64,000 bases of DNA from Streptomyces sp. HD (GTDB lineage Bacteria > Actinomycetota > Actinomycetes > Streptomycetales > Streptomycetaceae), in contig NZ_JAQMYP010000010.1 of assembly GCF_028369295.1 (NCBI RefSeq), positions 142,245 to 206,244 on the forward strand, given 5' to 3'. A program made the position numbers and the translations under genes. Below, piece after piece: positions 1 through 9,892 of the stretch. Every line of letters begins with the position of its first letter. The stretch's first letter is position 1. Under the pieces are notes generated by a model, which ran no database searches, was not told the DNA's origin, and saw only the letters and a program-made list of their open reading frames with translations.

Positions 1-2
1 CG

Positions 3-1703
3 CTGCCGGACCGCCCGTCCTTCGGCGCCGTATGGCACGTCGGGGCGGCCGAAGGACCGCACGCCGCACCGGAGTTCTTCACCGAGGCCGACATCCGCGA
101 CTTCTACGCCGCCGACTGGAAGGTCCACTTCAACTCCGCCCGGACCGGCATTCGGCTCGTCGGCCCACGGCCGCGCTGGGCACGCGCCGACGGCGGTGAG
201 GCGGGTCTGCACCCGTCCAACATCCATGACACGCCGTACTCCGTCGGCGCCGTCGACTACACCGGGGACATGCCGGTGCTGCTCGGCCCGGACGGCCCGT
301 CGCTGGGCGGGTTCGTGTGCCCGGCGACGGTGATCAGCGAGGAGCGCTGGAAACTGGGGCAGCTGCGGCCGGGCGACCGGGTGCGGTTCCGGCCCGTGCG
401 GGTCGACGGATCGCCGCGCCCGGCGATCGTCGACGGCGGTGTGCTGGCCCGGGACGGCGATGTGACGTACCGCCGCAGCGGGGACGACAACCTGCTGGTC
501 GAGTTCGGGCCGATGCAGCTGGACCTGGCGCTGCGGATGCGCGTCCACGCGCTGATGGAGGCGGTCACCGAGACGGACCTGGACGGGATCACCGACCTCA
601 CCCCGGGCATCCGCTCCCTGCAGATCCAGACGGACCCGCGCAGGCTGCCCCAGCACGAACTCCTCGCCGAAGTACGGGAGACGGTGGCCTCCCTGCCGCC
701 CACCGACGAACTCGTCGTCCCCTCCCGCACCATCCACCTCCCCCTGTCCTGGGACGACCCGGCCACCCGCGAGGCCATCGCCCGCTACATGGCCGGCGTG
801 CGCGACGACGCGCCCTGGTGCCCCTGGAACATCGAGTTCATCCGCCGCGTCAACGGCCTCGCATCGGTCGAGGACGTGTACCGCACGGTCTTCGACGCGG
901 AGTACCTGGTCCTGGGGCTGGGCGACGTCTACCTGGGCGCCCCGGTGGCGACCCCGCTGGACCCACGGCACCGTCTGGTGACCACCAAGTACAACCCGGC
1001 GCGCACCTGGACCGCGGAGAACTCGGTCGGCATCGGCGGCGCCTATCTGTGCATCTACGGCATGGAGGGCCCCGGGGGCTACCAGTTCGTGGGCCGTACG
1101 ACCCAGGTGTGGTCGGCGTGGCAGCAGCGCGGGGCGTTCGAGCCGGGGTCGCCCTGGCTGCTGCGGTTCTTCGACCGGATCCGGTGGTACCCGGTGGACG
1201 CCGAGGAGCTGCTGGAGCTGCGGGCGGACATCAAGTCCGGGCGCTTTGTGCCGCGCATCGAGGAGGGCACCTTCTCGCTCGCCCGGTACCAGGCCTTCCT
1301 GGCCGAGAACGCCGGGTCGATCGCGAAGTTCCGGGCCCGGCAGCGGGCCGCCTTCTCGGCGGAGCGGGACGCCTGGGAGGCGGCCGGCGAGTTCGCCCGG
1401 GCGGAGGAGCAGACGGCACCGATCGCACCCGCGGTGGAGGTGACCGTCCCGGTCGGCGGGCGGCTGGTCGAGGCCGAGTTCGCGGCGTCCGTCTGGCAGC
1501 TGAGCGTCCGGCCGGGTGACGAGGTGGCGGCCGGACAGCCGCTGCTCGCCCTGGAGGCGATGAAGATGGAGTCCAGGGTGCACGCGCCGGTGACCGGCGT
1601 GGTCGTGGAGGTCCTGGTCGGGCCCGGCGATCAGGTCGAGGCGGGGACGCCCCTGGTGGTCCTCTCGCCGGCCACCGACTCCCCTGCCGGATCCGTGAGT
1701 TGA
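3..1703 (+). CDS. Urea carboxylase, C-terminal part (5' end outside window)
   Basis: Biotin-dependent urea carboxylase makes allophanate from urea, bicarbonate and ATP in the cytoplasm. The reading frame is open from base 3, so the gene starts upstream and the N-terminal biotin carboxylase domain is not in view. What is present is the carboxyltransferase part (AHS2/KipA-like then AHS1/KipI-like segments; e.g. the stretch around [19 protein letters not shown]) and a C-terminal biotinyl domain with the biotinylation motif EAMKMES at about 1555-1575, whose Lys carries biotin. Allophanate hydrolase starts 17 bp after the stop, which supports urea rather than another carboxylase substrate. Known of the family: the two enzymes together release 2 NH3 and CO2 from urea without nickel. 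The assignment is strong; only the truncation by the window edge limits it. Confidence 0.93.
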   Translation: MPDRPSFGAVWHVGAAEGPHAAPEFFTEADIRDFYAADWKVHFNSARTGIRLVGPRPRWARADGGEAGLHPSNIHDTPYSVGAVDYTGDMPVLLGPDGPSLGGFVCPATVISEERWKLGQLRPGDRVRFRPVRVDGSPRPAIVDGGVLARDGDVTYRRSGDDNLLVEFGPMQLDLALRMRVHALMEAVTETDLDGITDLTPGIRSLQIQTDPRRLPQHELLAEVRETVASLPPTDELVVPSRTIHLPLSWDDPATREAIARYMAGVRDDAPWCPWNIEFIRRVNGLASVEDVYRTVFDAEYLVLGLGDVYLGAPVATPLDPRHRLVTTKYNPARTWTAENSVGIGGAYLCIYGMEGPGGYQFVGRTTQVWSAWQQRGAFEPGSPWLLRFFDRIRWYPVDAEELLELRADIKSGRFVPRIEEGTFSLARYQAFLAENAGSIAKFRARQRAAFSAERDAWEAAGEFARAEEQTAPIAPAVEVTVPVGGRLVEAEFAASVWQLSVRPGDEVAAGQPLLALEAMKMESRVHAPVTGVVVEVLVGPGDQVEAGTPLVVLSPATDSPAGSVS

Positions 1704-1720
1704 CAGTCAAGGAGCACCGC

Positions 1721-3385
1721 ATGTCCACCGCCCTCCTGCGCGTCCGCGCCGCCTACGCCCGCATCGAGGCCGTGGACCGCCCCGAGATCTGGATCGACCT
1801 GCGCCCGCAGGAGGAGGTCGAGGCGGAGGCCCGGCTGATCGACGAGCGGGTGTCCGCCGGAGAGCGGCTTCCCCTCACGGGGCGCCTGTTCGCGGCGAAG
1901 GGCAACATCGACGTCGCAGGCCTGCCCACGACCGCGGGCTGCCCGTCGTACGCCTCTCACCCGGTGGCCGACGCCCCGGTCGTCGCCCGCCTCCGCGCGG
2001 CCGGGGCGATCGCGCTCGGCACCACGAACCTGGACCAGTTCGCGACGGGCCTGGTCGGCACCCGCTCCCCCTACGGCGCCGTCCGGGGCGCCCACGACCC
2101 GTCCAGGATCAGCGGCGGTTCCAGTTCCGGCTCGGCCACCGCGGCGGCGCTCGGCATCGTCGACTTCGCGCTCGGCACCGACACCGCGGGCTCGGGCCGG
2201 GTCCCGGCCGCCTTCAACGGCATCGTCGGCCTCAAACCGACCCGGGGTCTCGTCCCGGCACAGGGCGTCGTCCCGGCCTGCGCGTCCCTCGACTGCGTCA
2301 CGGTGTTCGCGCGGACGCTGCCGGAGGCCGAGCAGGCCCTGTCGTTCATGGCGTCCCCGCCCGGCCGCGCCCTGCCCCCGCTCCCGCAGCGCACACCGGG
2401 GCCGTGGCGCGTCGCAGTCCCGCCCGTGCGGCAGCTCGGCGAGCTGGACCAGGGCTGGGCCGAGGCGTACGAGGCAGCGGTACGGCAGCTGCGCGCCGCC
2501 GGCGCCGACATCCGCACCATCGACCTCACCCCCTTCACCGAGGCCGCCGCCATGCTGTACGAGGGTGCCTTCGTCGCCGAGCGCTACACGGCCGTGGGGA
2601 GCTTTGTCGACAAGGCGCTGGCGGCGGGCGACGACACCCTCGATCCCACCGTCGCCGGCATCATCAGCCGCGCCCGCGACATCCCGGCCCACCGGCTCTT
2701 CGCCGACCAGGACCGGCTGGCCGCGCTGCGCGCCCGCGCCGAGGCCGAACTCGCGGACGCGGACGCCCTGCTGCTCCCGACGGCGCCCGGCCACCCCACC
2801 CTCGCCGAGGTGGCCGCCGACCCGCTGGGGGCCAACGCCCGGCTGGGCCGCTTCACCAACTCCACCAACCTCTTCGACCAGGCCGCGGTCGCCGTCCCCG
2901 CCGGTGAGGTGAACGGCCTGCCCTTCGGCGTGATGCTGATCGGCCCCGCGTTCACGGACGAACGGCTGTCCCGGATCGCCGCCCTGCTCCATCCCGAGGT
3001 CCGTCTCGCCGTGGTCGGCGCCCACCTCTCCGACCAGCCCCTCAACCCCCAACTCCGCGCCCTGGGCGCCCGGTTGGACCGTACGACCGCCACGGCGCCC
3101 GTGTACCGCCTGCACGCCCTGTCCACGACGCCGCCCAAGCCGGGCCTGGTCCATGTCGGGGCCGGCGCGGAGGGTGCCGCGATCGAGGCCGAGGTGTGGC
3201 GGCTGCCTGCCGAGGGGCTGGGACGGCTCCTCGCCGAGCTGCCCCGTCCGATGGCGCTGGGGCGGGTGGAGCTGGCGGACGGCAGCCATGTTCCCGGGTT
3301 CCTGTGCGAGCCGGCGGCGCTCACGGATGCCGAGGACATCACGTCGTACGGGGGCTGGCGGGCGTATCTCGCGGGTGGCCGCTGA
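1721..3385 (+). CDS. atzF: Allophanate hydrolase
   Basis: This amidase-signature enzyme hydrolyses allophanate to ammonia and CO2, the second step of urea carboxylase-dependent urea use. The 554-residue product has the amidase Ser-cisSer-Lys triad: Lys in AAKGNIDV (about residue 60), Ser in GGSSSGS (about 134) and Ser in DTAGSGR (about 158). Residues beyond about 430 form the extra C-terminal domain typical of AtzF/DUR1,2-type allophanate hydrolases. I chose ATG 1721 because AAGGAG lies 6 bp upstream; a TTG at 1700 would overlap the previous stop and has no better site. The 17-bp gap from urea carboxylase indicates one operon. Confidence 0.94.
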   Translation: MSTALLRVRAAYARIEAVDRPEIWIDLRPQEEVEAEARLIDERVSAGERLPLTGRLFAAKGNIDVAGLPTTAGCPSYASHPVADAPVVARLRAAGAIALGTTNLDQFATGLVGTRSPYGAVRGAHDPSRISGGSSSGSATAAALGIVDFALGTDTAGSGRVPAAFNGIVGLKPTRGLVPAQGVVPACASLDCVTVFARTLPEAEQALSFMASPPGRALPPLPQRTPGPWRVAVPPVRQLGELDQGWAEAYEAAVRQLRAAGADIRTIDLTPFTEAAAMLYEGAFVAERYTAVGSFVDKALAAGDDTLDPTVAGIISRARDIPAHRLFADQDRLAALRARAEAELADADALLLPTAPGHPTLAEVAADPLGANARLGRFTNSTNLFDQAAVAVPAGEVNGLPFGVMLIGPAFTDERLSRIAALLHPEVRLAVVGAHLSDQPLNPQLRALGARLDRTTATAPVYRLHALSTTPPKPGLVHVGAGAEGAAIEAEVWRLPAEGLGRLLAELPRPMALGRVELADGSHVPGFLCEPAALTDAEDITSYGGWRAYLAGGR

Positions 3386-3458
3386 CGAAGGAGGCCGGAA
3401 AACAACAAGGGCAAGGAGGTCACGCTCTCCTTGCCACTCTTAACTTATAGCGCACTGG

Positions 3459-3477
3459 GGGGCTTGCGGCAAGGCCC
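3459..3477 (+). promoter_or_regulatory. Rifamycin-associated element (RAE)
   Basis: The 19 bases GGGGCTTGCGGCAAGGCCC match the RAE consensus as I remember it. It is an imperfect inverted repeat known upstream of rifamycin-resistance genes in actinomycetes and required for their induction by rifamycins. It lies 60 bp before the GTG of the glycosyltransferase gene. A possible -10 (TATAGC, 3446-3451) is just upstream, so the element would sit at or just after the transcription start; I do not see a convincing -35. The single element probably serves both the glycosyltransferase and HelR. Confidence 0.85.
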
Positions 3478-3536
3478 CCGTCGTACCGCAGAATCTCCAG
3501 CCGTAGCGAAAATTCGCAGAAGGTGGGGATCGCACA

Positions 3537-4793
3537 GTGCGTGTGTTGTTGTCGACGTACGGGTCGCGCGGGGACGTCCAGCCGATGGCGGCGCTGGCGG
3601 TGCGGTTGCGGGAACTCGGAGTGCAGGTGCGGGTGTGCGCGCCGTCGGACGAGGAGTTCGCGAAGCTGCTGGCCCGGGTCGGCGTGGAGCTGGTCCCGGC
3701 CGCCGACCCGGTGCGGACGCTGGTGACGGGGACGAAGACGATGACGCCGGAGGGGCTGCCGCAGCGGGCGGCGGCGTTGGCCGCCGCGCAGTACGAGGTG
3801 GTCGCCGCGGCGGCCGAGGGATGCGACGCGGTGGTGGCGACCGGCCTGGTCCCGGCCGTGGCGGGCGCGCGGGAGGTGGCCGACGATCTGGGCGTCCCCT
3901 TCGTGTACGTGGCCTACTTCCCGACCATGCTGCCGTCGCCGCACCATGCCCCGCACCCGCTGCCCGGCCGTCCGCTCCCCGCGGACGTGGTCGACAACCG
4001 GGTGCTGTGGGACTTCAACGCCCAGAGCTTCAACGCCCTGTACGGCCCGGGGATCGACGCTCTGCGGGAGTCGGTCGGCCGCCCGCCGTTGGACGACGTC
4101 ATCAGCCATGTCTTCACCGACCGGCCGTGGCTGGCGGCGGATCCGGTGCTGGGCCCGTGGCAGGAGCCGGCGGACCTCGGTGTCGTGCAGACCGGCGCGT
4201 GGATCCTGCCGGACGAGCGCCCGCTGCCGACCGACCTGGTGGACTTTCTGGAGGCCGGTGCGCCGCCGGTGTACGTCGGCTTCGGCAGCATGCCCATGCG
4301 AGAGTCGACGGACGTCGCCCGGGTGGCCGTCGAGGCGGTCCGCGCGCAGGGCCGTCGCGTGCTCGTCGGGCGCGGCTGGGCGGACCTGGCGCTGGTCGAC
4401 GACCAGGACGACTGCTTCGTCGTCGGCGACGTCAACCACCAGGCGCTGTTCCCCCGCGTGGCCGCCGTCGTGCACCACGGCGGCGCGGGTACGGCCACGA
4501 CGGCCGCCCTGGCCGGGGCGCCTCAGGTGGTGGTCCCCCAGCTGGTGGACCAGCCGTACTGGGCGGGCCGGGTGGCCGAGCTGGGCATCGGCGCGGCACA
4601 CGACGGCCCGACCCCGACCTTCGAGTCCCTGTCGGCCGCCCTCAAGGTGGCCCTGGCCCCCGGGACCAGCACCCGAGCGACCGCCGTCGCCGCCACGATG
4701 CGCACCGACGGCGCGGAAACGGCAGCGAAGCTGCTGCTCGAATTGATCAGCCGGGAAACGCGCCCCACCACAGATCGGAGCCACTCCCTGTGA
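3537..4793 (+). CDS. rgt: GT1/MGT-family glycosyltransferase, probably rifamycin-inactivating (Rgt)
   Basis: The 418-residue protein is a GT-B fold family 1 glycosyltransferase using an NDP-sugar. The N-terminal acceptor domain opens with MRVLLSTYGSRGDVQP, and the C-terminal donor domain has the HHGGAGTATTAAL signature with His at about 313 and the following PQLVDQPYWAGRV. Family members of this size glycosylate macrolides, glycopeptides or rifamycins. The RAE upstream and the overlapping helR downstream make rifampicin glycosylation (attachment of a hexose that blocks RNA polymerase binding) the likely role; that substrate is inferred from context, not from residues. The start is GTG 3537, preceded by AGAAGGTGGGG. 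The last four bases overlap helR (GTGA), so the two are translationally coupled. Confidence 0.82.
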   Translation: MRVLLSTYGSRGDVQPMAALAVRLRELGVQVRVCAPSDEEFAKLLARVGVELVPAADPVRTLVTGTKTMTPEGLPQRAAALAAAQYEVVAAAAEGCDAVVATGLVPAVAGAREVADDLGVPFVYVAYFPTMLPSPHHAPHPLPGRPLPADVVDNRVLWDFNAQSFNALYGPGIDALRESVGRPPLDDVISHVFTDRPWLAADPVLGPWQEPADLGVVQTGAWILPDERPLPTDLVDFLEAGAPPVYVGFGSMPMRESTDVARVAVEAVRAQGRRVLVGRGWADLALVDDQDDCFVVGDVNHQALFPRVAAVVHHGGAGTATTAALAGAPQVVVPQLVDQPYWAGRVAELGIGAAHDGPTPTFESLSAALKVALAPGTSTRATAVAATMRTDGAETAAKLLLELISRETRPTTDRSHSL

Positions 4794-6976
4794 ACCCCCT
4801 GACCACCAGCGCGTTCGCCCTGCCCGACCGCCTCTCCGCCAAGTCCGACCCGGCGCTGATCGCCGACGACGAGCGGTACTTCACGGCGCTCGGAGAGTGC
4901 CTGGAGCAGTCGATCGCCGAGGTGTCCGACCTGCTCGACGCCGCGCGCAGGGCGCCCGGCGGCCTGGGCCGGCACGCGATGGACCGGGACACCGAGGTCC
5001 ACCGGCTGACCGCCCGGCTGCGCGCCCTGCGCCGCTTCGGCCTGGACCTGTGCCTCGGCCACATGGTCGGCGCGGACGACGCCGAGCCCGTGTACATCGG
5101 ACGGCTCGGCCTCACCGACCGCGAGGGCCGCCGGCTGCTGGTCGACTGGCGCTCCCCCGCGGCCGAGCCGTTCTTCGGCGCCACCCACGCCAACCCGATG
5201 GGGCTGGCGAGCCGCCGCAGGTACCGCTGGACCGACGGCCGGATCGGCGACTACTGGGACGAGGTATTCACCCCGGACGGGCTCGAACGGCATGCCGCGC
5301 TCGACGACCAGTCCGCCTTCATCGCCAGCCTGGGCAGCAACCGGTCGCCCCGGATGCGCGATGTGCTCGGCACCATCCAGGCCGACCAGGACGCCATCAT
5401 CCGCGCGGGATCACGCGGCGCACTCGTCGTCGACGGCGGCCCCGGCACCGGCAAGACGGTCGTCGCCCTGCACCGCTCCGCCTACCTGCTGCATGCCGAC
5501 CCCCGCCTCGGTCACCGTCGGGGCGGCGTACTGTTCGTCGGCCCGCACCGGCCGTACCTGGCCTACGTCTCCGATGTCCTGCCCAGCCTCGGCGAGGAGG
5601 GCGTGCAGACCTGCATCCTGCGGGACCTGGTCGCCGAGGGAGCGACGGCGGGCGTCGAGGCCGACCCCGAGGTGGCCCGTCTGAAGTCGTCCGCGGAGCT
5701 GGTGAAGGCGATCGACAAGGCCGTCCGCTTCTACGAGGAGCCGCCCGCCAAGGGCATGACGGTCACCACCCACTGGTCCGACGTCCGGCTGAGCGCCGGC
5801 GACTGGGCCACGGCGTTCGACGCCGCGGAGCCCGGTACGCCGCACAACGAGGCACGCGAGCAGGTCTGGGAGGAACTGCTCACCATCCTGGTGGACAAGC
5901 ACGAGGGCAACGCCTCGGGGGACGACGGCGAGGTCTCGACGGAGCTGCTCCTGAGGTCGCTGCGGCAGAACAGGGACCTGCTCACGGCCTTCAACCGCGC
6001 GTGGCCCCTGCTCGAAGCGAGCGACCTCGTCTCGGACCTGTGGTCGGTGCCGGCGTACCTGCGGATGTGCGCGCCCTGGCTCGGCAGCGACGAAGTCCAG
6101 AAGCTGCAGCGCGCCAACCCTCAGGCCTGGACGGTGTCCGACCTGCCGCTCCTGGACGCGGCCCGGCAACGGCTCGGCGACCCGGAGGAGGCCCGGCGCA
6201 GGCGCCGGCACGCGAGCATCCTGGCCGCCCAGCGCGAGCGCATGACCCAGGTCGTCGACAACCTCATCGAGGCCACGTCCCTCTCCGGCGCCGACACCGA
6301 CGACGGCGAGGGCCTGGTGACGATGCTGCGGGGCCAGGACGCCCAGGTCAGCCTGGTCGACGAATCCGAACTCACCACCACCGACCCGGACCTGCTCGCC
6401 GGCCCGTTCGCCCACATCGTCGTGGACGAGGCCCAGGAACTCACCGACGCCGAGTGGCAGATGCTGCTGCTGCGCTGCCCGTCCCGAAGTTTCACCATCG
6501 TCGGCGACCGTGCCCAGGCCAGGCATGGCTTCACCGAGTCCTGGCAGGAACGCCTGAACCGCATCGGCCTCGCCCGGATCGACCTGGCCTCCTTGAGCGT
6601 CAACTACCGGACGCCGGAGGAGATCATGGCCGAGGCCGAGCCGGTCATCCGTGCCGCGCTGCCCGACGCGAACGTGCCGACGTCGATCCGCAGCGGAGGC
6701 ATCCCCGTCGTCCACGGCTGTGTGTCGGACCTCGACTCGATCCTGGACAACTGGCTTGCCACGCATGCGGAGGGAACCGCCTGCGTCATCGGCGACCCCG
6801 CCTTCCGCCCGACGGACCGAGTCCGGTCACTGACACCGGAACTCTCAAAGGGCCTGGAGTTCGACCTGGTTGTCGTGGTGAACCCGGAGAAGTTCGGCGA
6901 GGGAATCGAGGCAGCGGTGGACCGCTATGTGGCGATGACGCGTGCAACTCAGCAGTTGGTCATCCTCACGTCTTGA
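4790..6976 (+). CDS. helR: HelR, HelD-type RNA polymerase recycling ATPase
   Basis: The 728-residue protein belongs to the UvrD/HelD superfamily 1 helicase-like proteins that insert into stalled RNA polymerase and release it from DNA. In Streptomyces, HelR displaces rifamycins from the polymerase and gives tolerance. The N-terminal opening (VNPLTTSAFALPDRLSAKSD) is followed by a helical region, Walker A GGPGTGKT at residues 216-223, Walker B DEAQ at about 546-549, an SF1 motif IVGDRAQARH, and a C-terminal motif VDRYVAMTRATQQL. The length fits HelR. The frame is open far upstream, but the sensible start is GTG 4790, which overlaps the glycosyltransferase stop. Placement in an RAE-led operon supports HelR over a generic HelD. 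Confidence 0.9.
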   Translation: MNPLTTSAFALPDRLSAKSDPALIADDERYFTALGECLEQSIAEVSDLLDAARRAPGGLGRHAMDRDTEVHRLTARLRALRRFGLDLCLGHMVGADDAEPVYIGRLGLTDREGRRLLVDWRSPAAEPFFGATHANPMGLASRRRYRWTDGRIGDYWDEVFTPDGLERHAALDDQSAFIASLGSNRSPRMRDVLGTIQADQDAIIRAGSRGALVVDGGPGTGKTVVALHRSAYLLHADPRLGHRRGGVLFVGPHRPYLAYVSDVLPSLGEEGVQTCILRDLVAEGATAGVEADPEVARLKSSAELVKAIDKAVRFYEEPPAKGMTVTTHWSDVRLSAGDWATAFDAAEPGTPHNEAREQVWEELLTILVDKHEGNASGDDGEVSTELLLRSLRQNRDLLTAFNRAWPLLEASDLVSDLWSVPAYLRMCAPWLGSDEVQKLQRANPQAWTVSDLPLLDAARQRLGDPEEARRRRRHASILAAQRERMTQVVDNLIEATSLSGADTDDGEGLVTMLRGQDAQVSLVDESELTTTDPDLLAGPFAHIVVDEAQELTDAEWQMLLLRCPSRSFTIVGDRAQARHGFTESWQERLNRIGLARIDLASLSVNYRTPEEIMAEAEPVIRAALPDANVPTSIRSGGIPVVHGCVSDLDSILDNWLATHAEGTACVIGDPAFRPTDRVRSLTPELSKGLEFDLVVVVNPEKFGEGIEAAVDRYVAMTRATQQLVILTS

Positions 6977-6999
6977 CCGACGACGCGTCCCACGCCGGT

Positions 7000-7053
7000 G
7001 AGGGGCACGGGGCCGCATCGACATGCGGCTCCGCCGCGTGGGCGCGACAAGCC
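7000..7053 (-). repeat. 54-bp dispersed intergenic repeat, copy 1
   Basis: This GC-rich element lies between the convergent helR and helY genes. Read on the minus strand it matches 45861-45914 at about 48 of 54 positions, including the core CGCGCCCACGCGGCGGAGCC. It contains a short inverted repeat (GCATCGACATGCGG/CCGCCGC) that could fold in RNA. Similar elements occur at 3' ends of many Streptomyces genes; it may act as a terminator or REP-like element, but no function is shown here. Confidence 0.7.
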
Positions 7054-7084
7054 GCAGCGAAACCCGCGCCCGCCCGCGAACAAG

Positions 7085-9892
7085 TCACCCCACCGACGAG
7101 TAGGCGACAACTCCCCGCAGCAGCATTTCCACAGCCTTCCGCGCATTCTTCGCCACAGTCGACCCCTCCACAGGAGATGCCGCCGAAATCTGCCCCAGCA
7201 CATCGATCACCTGCTTGCACCACCGCACAAAGTCCCCGGCCGGCATCTCAGCCTCCCGAAGCACCTCGTCCAGCCCCTTACCACTGGCCCACATGTACGC
7301 GGCCCAGGCAAAGCCGAGGTCCGGCTCACGCTGCCCGACCCCCTCGGTCTGGTTGATCCGGAAATCCTCCTCAAGGGCGTCCAGCCGCCCCCAGATCCGA
7401 ACCATCTCCCCCAGCGCGGCCTTGGCCTTGCCGGACGGCAGCTTCGGCGCCATCGCGTCGTCCCCGACCCGCGCCTCGTACACCAACGCCGAGACACAGG
7501 CGGCCAGTTCGGCCGGGCCGAGGCCCTCCCACACCCGCTCTCGCAGGCATTCGCTGGCCAGCAGATCGAGTTCGCCGTACAGCCGGGCGAGCCGCTTGCC
7601 GTGCTCGGTGACCTCGTCGCCGCGCAGATAGTCCAGCTCGGTGAGGAGCGCGACGATGCGGTCGAAGGTGCGCGCGATGGTGTTCGTGCGGCCTTCGATA
7701 CGGCGCTCCAGCTGCGAGGTGTCCCGCAGCAGCCGGTGGTAGCGCTCGGCCCAGCGGGCGTGGTCCTCACGGTCGCTGCAGCCGTGGCAGGGGTGCGCGC
7801 GCAGTGCCTTGCGCAGCCGCTCGATCTCGCGGTCGTCGGCCGCCTGGGAGCGCCGCTTGCGCTGCCGCTCCGGCGAAATGTGCCCGGCCTTGGTGCGCAG
7901 CGCGGAGGCGAGGTCCCGACGGGACTGCGGGGAGCGCGGGTTGAAGGACTTCGGGATCCGCATCCGCTCCAACGCCTCGACGGGCACCGGGAAGTCGATG
8001 GACGCCAGCCGCTTGACCTGCCGTTCGGCGGTCAGGACGAGCGGGCGCGGCCCGTCGTGGTGCTCGAAGCCGCGGTGGCCGTTGGACCGCCCGGCGGGCA
8101 GCCCGGGGTCCAGCACCAGGGCGAGACCTGCGTACTTGCCGGTCGGCACATGGATGACGTCGCCGGGCTTGAGTTTCTCCAGCGCGACCGCGGCCTCCGC
8201 ACGCCGCTGCGCCACTCCCTCCCGGGCCAACTCGTTCTCGCGGTCCTTGAGTTCGCGACGCAGTCGCGCGTACTCCTCGAAGTCCCCGAGGTGGCAGGTC
8301 ATGGACTCCTTGTAACCGCTGAGCCCTTCCTCGTTGCGCTGCACCTGGCGCGAGATCCCGACGACCGACTTGTCGGCCTGGAACTGCGCGAAGGACGTCT
8401 CCAGCAGCTCACGCGACCGGTGCCGGCCGAACTGCTCGACGAGGTTGACCGCCATGTTGTACGACGGCTTGAAGCTGGACCGCAGTGGATAGGTCCGGGT
8501 GCCGGCGAGCCCCGCGAGGTGCTCCGGGCTCATCCCCCGCTGCCACAGCACCACGGCATGGCCCTCGACGTCGATGCCACGCCGCCCCGCACGCCCCGTC
8601 AGCTGGGTGTACTCGCCCGGGGTGATGTCGGCGTGCTGCTCGCCGTTCCACTTGACGAGCTTCTCCAACACCACCGACCGCGCGGGCATGTTGATGCCGA
8701 GCGCGAGCGTCTCCGTGGCGAACACGGCCTTCACCAGGCCGCGCACGAACAGTTCCTCGACGACCTCCTTGAAGGTCGGCAGCATGCCCGCGTGGTGAGC
8801 GGCTATGCCGCGCTCCAGGCCCTCCAGCCACTCGTAGTAGCCGAGGACGTGGAGATCCTCGGTCGGGATGGAGGCGGTGCGCTCCTCGACGAGCGCACGC
8901 ACCTTGTCCCGCGCCTCCTCGTCGTTCAGCCGCAGTCCCGCGTACAGGCACTGCTGTACGGCGGCCTCGCAGGCGGCGCGGCTGAAGATGAAGGTGATGG
9001 CGGGCAGCAGGCCCTCGGCGTCGAGCCGCTCGATGACCTCGGGACGCCCCGGCGTCCACACCCGGGAGCGCTGTCTGCGCTCCCGCTCCCGGTCGGCCTC
9101 GCGCATGGCGCGCCCGCGTCTGCGGTCCTGGTAGGACGGCCGCTGGGCCTCCATGCGGGCCAGCCGGGTGAGGTCGGGGTTGACGGCCTTCTTGTGGCCC
9201 TCGCCCTCCTCGAACAGGTCGTACATCCGGCGCCCGGCGAGCACATGCTGGAACAGCGGCACGGGCCGGTGCTCGGAGACGATCACCTCGGTGTCGCCGC
9301 GGACGGTGTCGAGCCAGTCGCCGAACTCCTCGGCGTTGGACACGGTCGCCGACAGCGAGACGAGGGTGACCGACTCGGGAAGGTGGATGATCACCTCTTC
9401 CCATACGGCGCCGCGGAAGCGGTCGGAGAGGTAGTGCACCTCGTCCATGACCACATAGCCGAGGCCGAGGAGGGTCTGCGATCCCGCGTACAGCATGTTC
9501 CGCAGCACCTCGGTGGTCATCACGACCACGGCGGCGTCGGGGTTGACGCTGTTGTCGCCGGTGAGCAGTCCGACCATGCCGTTGCCGTAACGGCGGCACA
9601 GGTCGGCGTACTTCTGGTTCGACAGCGCCTTGATGGGCGTGGTGTAGAAGCACTTCTTGCCCTGCATCAGGGCGAGGTGGACGGCGAACTCGCCCACGAT
9701 CGTCTTGCCGGAGCCGGTGGGCGCGGCCACCAGGACGCCTTTCCCCGCCTCAAGCGCCTGGCACGCCTCGATCTGGAAGGGGTCGAGGCCGAAGTCGTAC
9801 ATCTCGCGGAAGGAGGCGAGCGCGGTGGCCTGCTCGGCAGCGCGCTTGCGTGCTGCCGCGTACCGCTCGGCCGGTGAGAGGTCCTCTGTCAT
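7085..9892 (-). CDS. helY: HelY, Ski2/Mtr4-like DEVH-box helicase
   Basis: The product of about 935 residues is a superfamily 2 ATP-dependent RNA helicase of the Ski2/Mtr4 group, probably acting in RNA processing or decay. It has Walker A APTGSGKT near residue 60, the DEVH box in VVMDEVHYL, SAT in SLSATVSN, and motif VI in QLTGRAGRRGID, followed by a long C-terminal helical region typical of the group. I chose ATG 9892 (MTEDLSPAERYAAARKRA); longer in-frame starts add a poorly composed leader. The order helY-tatC-tatA-pafC-pafB is the same as in Mycobacterium tuberculosis, which supports the name. It is the last gene of its run and ends facing helR. Confidence 0.9.
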   Translation of the reverse strand: MTEDLSPAERYAAARKRAAEQATALASFREMYDFGLDPFQIEACQALEAGKGVLVAAPTGSGKTIVGEFAVHLALMQGKKCFYTTPIKALSNQKYADLCRRYGNGMVGLLTGDNSVNPDAAVVVMTTEVLRNMLYAGSQTLLGLGYVVMDEVHYLSDRFRGAVWEEVIIHLPESVTLVSLSATVSNAEEFGDWLDTVRGDTEVIVSEHRPVPLFQHVLAGRRMYDLFEEGEGHKKAVNPDLTRLARMEAQRPSYQDRRRGRAMREADRERERRQRSRVWTPGRPEVIERLDAEGLLPAITFIFSRAACEAAVQQCLYAGLRLNDEEARDKVRALVEERTASIPTEDLHVLGYYEWLEGLERGIAAHHAGMLPTFKEVVEELFVRGLVKAVFATETLALGINMPARSVVLEKLVKWNGEQHADITPGEYTQLTGRAGRRGIDVEGHAVVLWQRGMSPEHLAGLAGTRTYPLRSSFKPSYNMAVNLVEQFGRHRSRELLETSFAQFQADKSVVGISRQVQRNEEGLSGYKESMTCHLGDFEEYARLRRELKDRENELAREGVAQRRAEAAVALEKLKPGDVIHVPTGKYAGLALVLDPGLPAGRSNGHRGFEHHDGPRPLVLTAERQVKRLASIDFPVPVEALERMRIPKSFNPRSPQSRRDLASALRTKAGHISPERQRKRRSQAADDREIERLRKALRAHPCHGCSDREDHARWAERYHRLLRDTSQLERRIEGRTNTIARTFDRIVALLTELDYLRGDEVTEHGKRLARLYGELDLLASECLRERVWEGLGPAELAACVSALVYEARVGDDAMAPKLPSGKAKAALGEMVRIWGRLDALEEDFRINQTEGVGQREPDLGFAWAAYMWASGKGLDEVLREAEMPAGDFVRWCKQVIDVLGQISAASPVEGSTVAKNARKAVEMLLRGVVAYSSVG

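Noticed and set aside
6998..9877. Long open reading frame of 959 codons on the plus strand
   Set aside because: It is antisense to helY, has Pro/Arg/Gly-rich composition, and no recognisable domain; GC-rich Streptomyces genes often leave such frames open.
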